This document shows, in pieces, positions 44,028 through 55,113 of a DNA stretch of 64,000 nucleotides. Positions within the stretch are counted from its first letter, which is position 1, and every line of letters begins with the position of its first letter. The notes beneath the pieces are model-generated. The model saw nothing but the letters and a program-made list of their open reading frames with translations. It searched no databases and had not been told where the DNA came from. Origin of the DNA: Calvatia gigantea (lineage: Eukaryota; Basidiomycota; Agaricomycetes; Agaricales; Lycoperdaceae); NCBI GenBank assembly GCA_025093985.1, contig JACAAK010000007.1, positions 2,418,001 through 2,482,000 on the forward strand, read 5' to 3'. A program made the translations under genes and the position numbers.

Positions 44028-45388
44028 CTTCCCTGGATCCCCCAAGACCGCTCTAGGACGGTACAGGCTCCTTTCCCCAAATGCCGGAGTGCACGTATCA
44101 CCACTGGTTCTTGATGCCATGAGCATCGGTGATAAGTGGAATGAACATATGGGTGGAATGGATAAAGAGGCTAGTTTCAAGTAACTGGACGCTTACCACG
44201 ACAATGGCGGAAACTTCATCGACACCGCCAATAGCTAGTATGGTGTAGAGTCCTCATCAGATCTTATGGTCACTGATGACATATCCAGTTAAGATGAGAC
44301 ATCCGAAACTTTCATTGGCAAATGGGCAGAGAAGAGGGGTAACCGTGATCAGCTCTTTATTGCCACCAAGGTAAATCGTGTTCAAGTCGACGAGCTGGTT
44401 GTTCCTGAGCTCTATCTCACCCAGTACCCAAGCGGTTATAAAGTTCATGATCCTACCATCGCACAAAAAGTGCTTTACACAGGTAACAGCGCAAAGCCGT
44501 TGCGCATCTCCATAAAAGACTCCTTGAAAAAACTCCGGACAAATTACATCGATCTTCTTTACGTGCACTGGTGGGAGACTAGTGTCGAGGAAGTAATGCG
44601 TGCATTGATTATTCTCATTCAACAGGGCAAAGTTTTGTACCTGGTAAGCGGGAAACCGATGGTCAGGTTGAATATCCTTAGCTAAACTCGTTTTTGTAGG
44701 GCATCTCGGATACCCCTGCTTGGATTGTTTCCAAAGTTAACCAATACGCAAGAGATCACGGCCTGACCCAATTCAGCGTATACCAAGGCGAATAGAGTGT
44801 CATGGAACGGTCCTTCGAGCGTGAAATCATCTCTATGGCAGGAGCGGAGGGTGAGCCGATTAACTGAATCAATTCTGGCCTTTCTGACCCTTCCATCAGG
44901 TATGGCTTTGTCACTATGGGCTGCTATGGGCGAAGGAAAGTTCAGAGCGGATGAAGAAGAGGAAAAAGCGTCGACAGACCGGAGAAAAGGGTAGGAAAGT
45001 CTTCAATGACGCATGGCAGAGAAATGAAGATGAGAGGAAGATATCCAAGGCTTTGGAAAATGTGGCAAAGGAAATCGGTGTGGAAAGTCTCACCTCGGGT
45101 CAGTACTTATTTGGATACTCTCCCGTGGTTCTGACGGTGAATCTGACCTCTCCTGACATAATTATTGCTCATGTAGTTGCCATCGCATCTGTCTTGCATA
45201 AAACAACCTATGTCTTCCCTATCATCGGCGGGCGAAAAGTTAAGCATTTGATGCAGGATATCAAAACACTAAACATCGGGCTCTCTGATCAACAGATCAG
45301 GTATCTTGAATGCGCCCTTCCCTTCGACCCAGGCTTCCTGAATAACATAATAGTAAGTAATGGGCGCCCAAAATACGAAAAATACTAA
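44028..45388 (+). pseudogene. Aldo-keto reductase (aryl-alcohol dehydrogenase-like, AKR9 type) pseudogene
   Basis: Family text is strong: [134 protein letters not shown] and TTYVFPIIGGRKVKHLMQDI. These enzymes reduce aldehydes with NADPH, and fungal ones act on aryl alcohols/aldehydes in lignin-related metabolism. Damage is clear. No in-frame ATG precedes the first exon. A TAA at 44182-44184 falls in FK stop LDAY, where Leu is expected. A TAG at 44793-44795 falls in YQGE stop SVMER, where Trp is expected. The A5 run at 44963-44967 shifts the frame. Introns at 44371, 44644 and 44850 are still recognisable, so decay is recent. Confidence 0.75.
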
Positions 45389-46045
45389 GGCGAGGTCGCA
45401 TATAAAGTGACGGATCGAGTATCCCGATTCACCTACAGTTATCAGGGCATATCGACAAACAGCCTTTCCCCGGTCCCATCTTACCCCAGATTTGATTATT
45501 GCGGGCTTTTCGTTCGCAAGGCTAGATGCATAAAACTGAAATTTTATTTGCTTATCTGGTAGTTCCATAAGATTGTGGCGTCTCTTACCTACGTTCCACC
45601 CAAGTCCTGACCCCAAGGTAGAATGTGTATCTGCCATTTGCGTATCCGTATATATAAGCAGCTGCGAACATCGAGTATCACGGTACTCTGGGCTACCCGA
45701 GTTCCGTTTTACGCATCTTATCTGCTTGTTCCAGTAATGATAGCAATAGGAAGCCTGACCAGCGAGTCAAGCCTGAACGTCTTTGTAAATCCTTCAGAAG
45801 TCATAAAGTTATTTACACGGGGGGGCGTAGAGCCAGAAACTCTATTAGTCGGCCTTTCCATTTAAGAGCAAAGATATCCTATTTTAATTAGGAGTGGCCA
45901 TCTACCTATGTTAAAAATAGATATTCGGGCCGGCTCATAATGCGTGATTATTTTGATTACCGAGGGGCTCTCAAGTATATCACTTATTCAGCTCTTTCAT
46001 GCGTCTTCCCACTCTCTTCGGATTCGCCGACGCTGGGCGATATAG
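45389..46045. other. Intergenic, no gene seen
   Basis: Frames in this stretch have no recognisable motif. It must hold the promoter of the Sec14-like gene. Confidence 0.3.
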
Positions 46046-47239
46046 ATGGTCGCGACTCCCGTAACAGAACACCATGCATTTGCTGGACATCTGGGACATC
46101 TCACGTCGGAACAGGAGGATATCTTGGCCGTCTTCAAGAATAATCTGTCTGGAGCAAGTTTATACCAACTTCCCACCGATACCCTGAAAGCATCCCATGA
46201 CGACACGACGCTGCTGTAGGTCATTTATGGTGTGAAGCAATTGAACTGGTGTTCACGGAATGACATTCGTTACTTACCAGGCGTTTCCTCCGAGCACGAG
46301 GCTTGGCAACCCTCTGCAGCGCAGAAACAGTTCCATGATACCGAGAATTGGAGGAAGAAACATGATATTCTCAATCTTTATGCTACATTTGATCCGGACG
46401 AGTTCGAACGTGCTAAAAGGTTCTATCCCAGGTGGACAGGTCGCCGCGACAAGGTTTGTAACCTTTGTGATTCGTTTCGTTTACCTTAGCTGAGCTCAGG
46501 CAAGAAAGGATTACCTCTCTATGTCTATCGCTTAGCCTCTCTTGAAGCCTGTGGAGAAAGAACTGCACGCCGTCCCAACTGAAAGACGATATCAGAGAAT
46601 GTACGTTCCAAAATTCTTAGTTTAATTTTTGTCGATTTCTTAACTCCATCCGTTTGACAGCATTGTCTTGTATGAACTCATGGCAAGGTTCTGCTTCTTA
46701 CTCTGCACTGCCCTTCCTCATCCCTCCAGTCCAACACCAATCTCATCCACAAGCTTCCATCATTGACCTCGAAGGGGTTTCGTTGGGAGCCATGTGGAGA
46801 CTGCGCAATCATCTCCAGGAAGCGTCTCGTCTCGCGACGGCGAACTACCCGGAAACATTGGGCACAATTGCCGTTGTGAATTCTCCGTCCTTTTTCCCTA
46901 CCATTTGGGGTTGGATCAAGGTATATTCCGGAAGGCTAGCTTTTGTTTCTCATCTTTGATTCGTGTTTTTAAAAGGGTTGGTTCGACGAGGGCACCAGAC
47001 ATAAGATTCATGTTCTGGGGAGAGAACCTGGCGCAACGCTCTTGGAGCTCGTTAATGCCGGAGATTTGCCTAAAGCTTATGGGGGACAACTCGACTGGCG
47101 CTTTGAGGATGAACCGGCCCTTGATGATGCTGCGCAGGAGCTCATTGGGGAAATGCCTAAAGGGCCCGTCCTTTTCGAGAACAATAAGGTTGAGCGGCCT
47201 ACTACTGTAGAGCCAGAAACCCCGAGCCAGGAATTATAG
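46046..47239 (+). CDS. Sec14-like CRAL-TRIO phosphatidylinositol transfer protein
   Basis: ATG at 46046: MVATPVTEHHAFAGHLGHLT, then EDILAVFKNNLSGASLY and DDTTLL joined by an intron to RFLRARG, the start of the CRAL-TRIO N domain. It continues DTENWRKKHDILNLYATFDP, FYPRWTGRRDK, VEKELHAVPTERRYQRI, TSIIDLEGVSLGAMWRL, NYPETLGTIAVVNSPSFFPT, and KIHVLGREPGATLLELV, ending EPETPSQEL with TAG at 47237-47239. This is the standard order for Sec14p, which exchanges phosphatidylinositol and phosphatidylcholine and supports Golgi secretion. The frame changes once, between RARGL and QPSAAQKQF, fixed by dropping one G of the GG at 46305-46306. It converges on Scc2 with about 170 bp between the stops. Confidence 0.85.
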
Positions 47240-47407
47240 TTTATTACATAGCTTACACGGTATTTTTTCTGGATTAGTATTACCAAATACCCTCTACAAT
47301 TACTTATAATCAGTATCAATAAAAGGGATGGTGGTTGGTTCAATGCGGATGGAGGAAGCATGCAACGATCTCCATGATGTGGTGTGTGAATAGTCTTCAG
47401 CAAGCGA

Positions 47408-50400
47408 TCAGGAAAAATCTAATTCATCTTCGGGCTCGGCAATGACGCCGTCTTCGTTCCAGATATCAAGGAACTATTGTACATTGTTAGTTACGGTTGT
47501 AAATCAAGAAGGAATTATAGACTTACTCGAGCTTTTTGGTTTTGTATGTCTTCGGTGGTTAATAAGGGTGTGGTAGCATAGGGTAGGCGATCCCATGTTA
47601 TGGGTAGTATCGTAGCGCCTTGTTGCGGGTTTATCACCCATTGCGCTTTTCTTGCCGATGACAAACTTGTTGCATTTCCTTGAGAATGGATCAGCTTAAA
47701 CTCGATTTTCAATGCATGTGGCGTACTCTTCAGACAAGGAATACAGAGCCTTGAGATAAGCTTTCAGCAGCATCACTATCGCGATGATTATACTTGTTCG
47801 CATGAGAGGAAGCTTGTCAAGGCTGCCTTCATCGGTGGCCATTGGGGCCGCTGGGGCGCTCTGGGGTGAGGGGACGCGGTCAACGTTCATAGCGTTCTAC
47901 AAACGGGCATTAGCGCATTATCTTTGACCACGAGTGGGACAGCATACATGGTCCGGGTTTGGTTGTGACAAGGTCTCAAGTACGGGAAGCAGCGGGGGCA
48001 TGTAGTTGTTTCAATAGATGTGAAGGTGAGATCGCCTCGAGTAATTGCATGCCGGTAGTCGACAGGACCGTGGTGAGATACTTAATCACTGTAATAACTT
48101 CCTCCTGTGTCTTATAATCGAAGGTAGCAAAGTTTTCAGCCATGTATCTTGTGAAGTCAACGTCATCCTGTAGTCACTAATCAATTCCTATTCCACGAAT
48201 ACAAAATCAGAGGGAACTCTACCTGGGTCGACTTGTAGTCTGGATTTTCTTGGAAAACCTTTACGAGGGACTTGAGAAACTCTTGACGTGAAGGCCGCTT
48301 CTCTCGCACGAGCGAATACCATCGTTGTAGAAGCGCAATAGGTGCTCCGTCGGCACGGTAGCCTAATCGGGAGAACTCTTTTAGACTATGTGAAGGGGCG
48401 GAGTCGGAAACACCCACCTGTGACGGGTCCAGATACAATTTTCTTCTGATAATCGAAAGAAGCCCGTGCGCTAACGATGTATCTTGTATTCAGCAACGAC
48501 GCATGTTTCCCTTGGAGGATGGCATGCAGGGCGGTAGCACGGCTACTCAAGGACTGGACAGGACTGGTTTCGAGAGCGATGATGACCGGAAAGGACTGGA
48601 GAGGATGGGCCAAGCCCTGCTTTATTGTGAAACTGAGAACATCCACGGCAGCAGCTTGATTTAGAGAATGAGGCGACATTGCGGCTTCCAACACCTGATT
48701 GAGATATCGTTGGACGATGGCCGAACTGACACTGTCTGTAGTGAGAATCGATGGTCGAGCGAGCCATTATGTGACCTACCCAGAATCCGCGAAACCGTCG
48801 GTATTGCCAACAAGCTCGTCCATATTGACGTTGGTGGGCTTGTTCAATTTGAATTTGGCGGTCTCTGTATGATCATACTCCAATAAATACCTCAACTACA
48901 TCTCATCCAGTTCATGTACTCGCCTTTCATTTGTGTCGAATGTTTTTCCGACTCTGACACAAGGAATTCTTGCATAATCCTAAGCAGACGCCCTTTACCA
49001 TCCTCCTCAGGCGAGGCAAAGATAGCATCCATGATGCTTGCAGAACGTTCCTTAGTCATGAGCGTGGGTTGGGCTCGGAAACAAAAAGCCTGGAAAACAG
49101 ACTGAGCTTATGGAAGGCTTAACTTGATGAAGTCGTACCTAGACATTGGAGGATTCGGCCACGCAACACGGACTGGTCGTACTTCTCGTACAATTCCAGC
49201 AGACTGTCATAGATATGTTCAACAATGGATCCCTATAAACAATTCAATCTTTTGTAAAGGCAAGCGCAACGGAGGGGGCCGACCTTGGAGATCGTATCTA
49301 TGTCTTTGGCAAGGGCTAGCGAGGAATTACTATGTGTATCCCAAAGCTCAGTTTGATAGGAACGCACCTGTGTTCTCAGTCCTCAGCCGGTCGAAATTAC
49401 AATGTTCGCCGAGTAAAGCAACAATGAAAATCAGAATCGACAACGCTCGAACCTCGTTGGGCTTCATGTTGTTACTTGCGGGGCGCTTAATAGCCTGCTG
49501 TAACCGACCTTCAAATGCACATCAGCCGACAATCCTCGAGTGATACATCTGTATTTACCATTACAAGACTTGAGGAGGTTGATCAAGCGAATGAAGTCAC
49601 GTGTGAGATGTTGCACAACCACACACATACAACTGACAGCTTCTTGCAAAATCTGCGAAGCAATGAGCGGCTGCCACCTTTTGGTTATAGATGCCTTACT
49701 TGAGCACCCCCGTTACCGGAGGGCTTAATAATCATGGGTTGCAAAGCAAGCTGTAACTCTTGCCCGAACTTGCCGGCTGTCTGTGGCATGTGAGGGATTG
49801 AGACTCGGAAGATTTTGAGTAGGTAATCCGTCGTCGCTAGTTCTTCGGGCTGTTAAACAAAGGTAAGGGGGTATCAGGTAAAGCATGGAACAGCACTCAC
49901 AGTTGAGGCATTCTTGAGGTACGGCAACAAAGTCGATGCGTTCGTTCCTGAAAGAACGGGCGGGTATGCTGAAGTGAACAAATAAATAGTCCTGATGCAA
50001 TTAGTCACGGTCTTTTGAGCAAGAAAAGTGTTTGTCAGTTCAAATCCGGAAGAGCAGCGGAAAGGGACCTCACAAAACCGGGCAAATCCGTAGCGTCCAC
50101 CAACCCATCAATTAACGTCTCACAAATCTCTGAATACCGCCCGTGAAGCGCCGTGACTTCATTCTCCGACTTCTCCGCCATGATCTTATGCAAAAGGTCC
50201 TCAAGTGGTGACTGTCGGTCTTTGAAGTGAGCGGCAGGTACCCATGATCACAGTAACCTTTGCTAAGGTCGCATTCTTGTCAGTCGGTGGGTGGTTTGTC
50301 GAAGTAGATTTGTTCCGGGTGGCAACTGGAGCAGAAATCGTACTGGGGAACCATAGCTCTTCAATGGTCTTTGTTGCGAGTTCCTTAACCGAGTCGTCCT

Positions 50401-53400
50401 CATCCATCATGCGCAGGACCATCCGCGTCGCGATATCTGTTTGGCGGTTATTATCTTGGGTAACAGTGTAAAACGACTTGAGGAGTTTGATCACGCGTTT
50501 TCGTACGCTAAGACCAGTATCCTGGGCAAGCCATGAGAGTCGCTCGCTAAAAGGATAACAAATGAAACATACAGCCATTCGCTCTGCAATCTTCTGATAA
50601 TAATCCCCGGCGACTTCCGGCGAATCAATCATGTACTTCCCAATCAGCTCGACAGCGGCATCGCGGACAGCGGGTGAACTGTCCAAAAGGTGGTTCTCAA
50701 TACCACGACGGACCACGGGCTACAAAGCTTATGAATCAGTCCCATACAAATAAAACCTCGTAGGAGGTAACGCACCATTGACAACACAGCAGGATCGCTT
50801 GTGACGATCTGACCGAGAGCACGTAGCGCCTTTGTACGGATGAAAATCGCCGGGGCATTCAGTGAAGCAACAATGGTGTTGAGGATTGGGTTAAAGGAAC
50901 TACGCATGGTCTGCAGCGTTCCAATTTCCTCCGCGAGCTGGTCGATCCTATCTACTTCTTCTTGCGACCTGACCAATGTAATCAACCTTAGAAGGTAATA
51001 GAGGACCACGGAGATGGATGCTTCATACCCAATGTCAAATACATCCGAAGGAGGATCCTTCCAGACATCCCTCAACGCTCCACGAACTTTCCGCCCGAAA
51101 ACTTGCAGCTTGTTACTATCCTTGATATTGAGATCATCATCCAACTCGGGCATCTCAATCCATTTCTGAAGTTGCTGGAGGGCACTGGCGAGTTCCTGCC
51201 CAAGAAGCGCTACTGAGAGTTCCCGTGCGCTCTATACCAATACAGTCAGAGGCCGCATTACTCGAGATGCATGCAGCTCACATCGTAGGCCTGGTCTTCA
51301 GAGGACCGTTTAACAAGATGACTCGCAACATCACGGTGGGCTTTTAACAGACGCTCAAGGGCTTTAACGTTCTGGTTTGCGACAACCTTTCCAAGAAAAT
51401 TGGTAAGCATTTCAACCTATTGATCAAGCCGCGCAGCTCACCTCCTCCATCAACTCCAACGGTCGTGGCTTGGTCTCCTCGTCCGGCTTTGCCTGAAATT
51501 TGAGCATAGAAGTCCGAATCTTCGCGGCGATGACGCCAAGGTGATCCAGCGCCATGGTCTTGGCCGCATTCGAGTCGGTCTGAGCATGTGGGTTTTTCTC
51601 ATCCAACGCATTAACCTGTGAACGCATCATCAACTTCCCGGTCACTCCTAAATGACATGGGACCCACCATAAATTTACAAATCACAGTTAACAAAACTCC
51701 TGCAGCAGGCCACTCGGGCCAGAATAATACTACAAGGAGATCGCCAATCAGGTTATCGAAAATGGCACGATACTCTGCTTCGTTCGAGTTCTTGGTGGCT
51801 TTGCCCTTGCCCGAGCGTTTGGTCAAGAACCCAATGATGACTTTTGCAGCCTGCATTGCAGAGTCCAGGCCGCCTTTGTATAGCACAATTTCCTATCAAT
51901 ATACACTTTCAGATTGTTTCATAACAAGTAAAAAATCAGAAAAGTAGTTACCTCGTGGTCGTTCTCGTCCAAGAAAGGTTCATGCTGTGCTTGTTGACTC
52001 TCCGAAAAACTCTCCTGACGTTTCAATGCGAGTTGGTTTTGCCTGTTCTTCTCAATCTTTCTCGCTTTCAATCGCACGTCATGTGCTGAGGTCTGGACGA
52101 GTTGTAGCAGCAGCGCGGATACCGTTCGTATGGATCGGCCATCGCGAAGCCTATAAAAAGTCAGAACAAAGGTGTTCACACGCTGAACACTACTCGTCGC
52201 TTACCGGAATTGACCAGCTTTTTGTTTTGTATCAGAAAGCTTGATTAACGAAGTCAGAATCTCCTCAATAATCCAGGACCGCTGATTTTCATGGTTTGCA
52301 AAAATCTACAGAAAAAAAGTCAGAGTCAACATGGGGTCAACAAACTTAGGGAAAAGGCACGAACACTTCTGATCAATGCCAACGCATCCAATCTCAAACC
52401 CCTCATCGCACTCTTCCCAAACGTCCTCAATACAACATTATCCTTCTCCTTCTTTCCCTTAGCCTCCCCATCCCCACTCTCGACCACAAAGAAGGGACCT
52501 ATAGCAATATACACTGCCGAAATAATAATCGCATCTGACATCGCCACACTTTCGGCATTGACAAGGTTGTTGATGCGTGGAAGCACACTCGCGAGTGCTT
52601 GGAACAACTCATTGAGCTGTTTGCGGTGGTCTAATGCAGTTGAAGAGTTGTCCTTGACAACGAAGCGGAGCAGCGGGTTAGAGCTGAGATCGAATGCGAT
52701 TCCGGAGGATGCTTCAACAAAGGGATAAATAATCTTTGTGAGTTGATTCTTGACAGCATTGAAACATGAAATGATCAGTTCCTCTGAGTATAACTGTCAG
52801 GGGGCGGTGCGTTAGTATTTTTCGAACCGGATAGAGCAGGCCACGTACTTGTTTAGTAAGTCTATCACTCCCAAGTAACGCAATACAACAATCAGCAGCC
52901 AATATACTCTCCCGAGTAACATTCAAAACATGGGACAATTTTTCATAATCAACATGAGTCAATTTCACTTCAGGTTCACCACGTTCTTCCCCCTCAATAC
53001 TGCTCTGGCGAGGCAAATCATCAGACCCTCCATCCCTCGGGGTCTGGGACCCCGCCGGTTCCACCTTCTTAGCCTTCGAGCTTGCCTTTTTCCTGGGAGA
53101 ATTTTTCGCAGACCCAGGGGGTGGGGCGACGTATCGGAAAGGGTCCAAGTCCTCCCCAGCCTTCACCGTCCGATCCAAAATCTTAAGTAACCGCGACAAA
53201 ACTTGTATTTCGACTTCTGCCATGCGTCCTTGAGCCCGAGGAGTACTTGTGATACCTGCTGTGGTATTCCGAAGTCGTTGATTGGGGCGAGCGACTTGAC
53301 CAATATATTTTGTGAGTTTGCGGATGTTGTTGGAATGTAAGTGAGGTTGGGAGGAATCAATGGAGAGCGAGGAGAAGAAGTCTGGTAGGTCGCTGATGCT

Positions 53401-54930
53401 GACCTCGGAAGGTAGACTGTCCTCGGCCTCGAAAATGTCTTCGACAAGACATAAGAACTTTTCAAGGGGCCCTGGAAAATATAATCAATTTTGCGGGTCT
53501 GATCTCAGTTGAAACAACATACCACGGTCGTCGCGGTCTCCAGTCCGCCGAGCAGAACTCTGAATAGAGTCTGTCACACCGCTACGCTTAATTGGGCTCT
53601 CGAAGTCACTCTCAGGGCCATAACCACCAAGGTCATCAGGCGTATCATCCATCCTCGACTTTCCAAGTTTTTTAGACGAGGCGGCTGGGGTTACAAAACC
53701 GTTTTTCCGAGGTGGAGGTGTAAACCAAGGCGAGCGAGGAGTTGGGACTGAAACATATGCCATTAACTGGGGACGTTTGGGAGTCGTAGTTGGGCGTTGA
53801 GAGTCAACAGATGTCATTGAACTTGAGCTCGGAGTATTGGTAGCCGAAGACGTGGAGGATTTAGAAAGTACCGGGGCCTCCATATATTCGTTTCGCAAAG
53901 TCTGCATCCGTTTGATTGAGGGTGATTCTATCTCAACAACTGGTTTCCGTTTGCGGGGGGTAACGGGAACAGGGGAACTGTTTGCGATGACTGCTAGTGG
54001 ATCAGGGCTTGAATCGGGTAGCCCTTTGTTGGGAGTAACAGCAGCGAGTCTTGTGGTAGGGTTTTTGATCGGGCTTGTTGCAGGAGGAGGCATCCGGTTT
54101 GCAGCATTCATTTCCCGAGTCTTCTGTTCCAGGAATGTGTTGAAGAAAGCTCTCGATTCACTCGGCGGATATGCCCTTTGTTGTGGGGGTGGAGGCGGAG
54201 GTCGTGGTTGAAAATTGGAAGGAGGTGGAAGGGGAGGACCGAGCGCATGTGCGAGAGACGAAGACGAGTTTTGCATAACAGGTTGTGAATGTGTCGGATA
54301 AGCACTATTGATGGGAGGTACCCGTTGGAGAACTGAATGCGCAAAAGGCGAAGTTTGGAATGAGGAAATAGGTCCTTGTGGAGGATACCAGTTCTGCTGA
54401 GCAGGATAACGGTATGAACTAGGTGCATATAGTTGAACTGAGACGCATATATGAACCAGAAGGTTGGGCTTACGATGGCGGTTGATCCGCTAATATACGG
54501 ACGGTGTTATCCCGTGTAGTTGTCCAGTATCCACCATCGTTTGCTGGAGGCTGCGGCGCAGAGAGGTACCGGACCTGTTGATCATACTCTGAATATGGTG
54601 GCGGGTTCCCCTGAGGATGTGAGTTGTGCGGGGTATAATATGATGGCTGTACAAAAGTCGGTGGTGGAGCTGTCGTGTACATATTACTGATATGTCGTAC
54701 AGCTAGAGTGATGTCAGCGGCAGGCTTACAGTTCCAGAGATAATAATACCGTGATTGGTTGGGGTAGCAGACGCCATCGGGTATACGGCCAAGAGTCCTT
54801 GCGCACTGTGAACCGAGTCCGCAGCAGCCGAGCCATAACGGATGTTTTGTTGAGGATGCTGGGGAGAATCCTGATGATGATAATAATGTTGATGCTGGTC
54901 GTGCGGATGCCAGCGATGGTTATTGTCCAT
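47408..54930 (-). CDS. Cohesin loader Scc2/Mis4/Nipped-B
   Basis: The largest gene in the window. It starts [20 protein letters not shown] with a His/Pro/Ser-rich disordered N-terminus ([40 protein letters not shown]). The HEAT-repeat body follows with the family core: [118 protein letters not shown] and [19 protein letters not shown]. The C-terminus is [20 protein letters not shown] with TGA at 47408-47410. Scc2 with Scc4 loads cohesin onto chromatin. Many short introns cut the gene; I did not verify every junction. Frames on the opposite strand are shadows. Divergent from the DHX33-like gene (183 bp between starts). Confidence 0.85.
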
Positions 54931-55113
54931 GAGGACCAGAGAGAGACGAAAGGAGGTTCAATATTGCTGTCACGCTGCGCGACGCGCGAAGGGGAAGGTC
55001 ACCCGTTACATATATGTGACATGTCTGTGAATGGATTTTTCATTGATCGAGGCACCTGGCCTCGGCGCAAATCTACAGCTAAGTAGTTCGACATCCTCCT
55101 CATCTCATGTATC
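54931..55113. promoter_or_regulatory. Short bidirectional promoter, Scc2 / DHX33-like helicase
   Basis: Only 183 bp separate the two divergent start codons, so the core promoters must share this DNA. It holds GC-rich CACGCTGCGCGACGCGCG near 54971 and no TATA box, in keeping with housekeeping genes. Confidence 0.5.

Noticed and set aside
52930..53190. Plus-strand ORFs across the Scc2 gene
   Set aside because: They mirror the minus-strand coding exons and have Arg/Pro-rich composition typical of antisense shadows.
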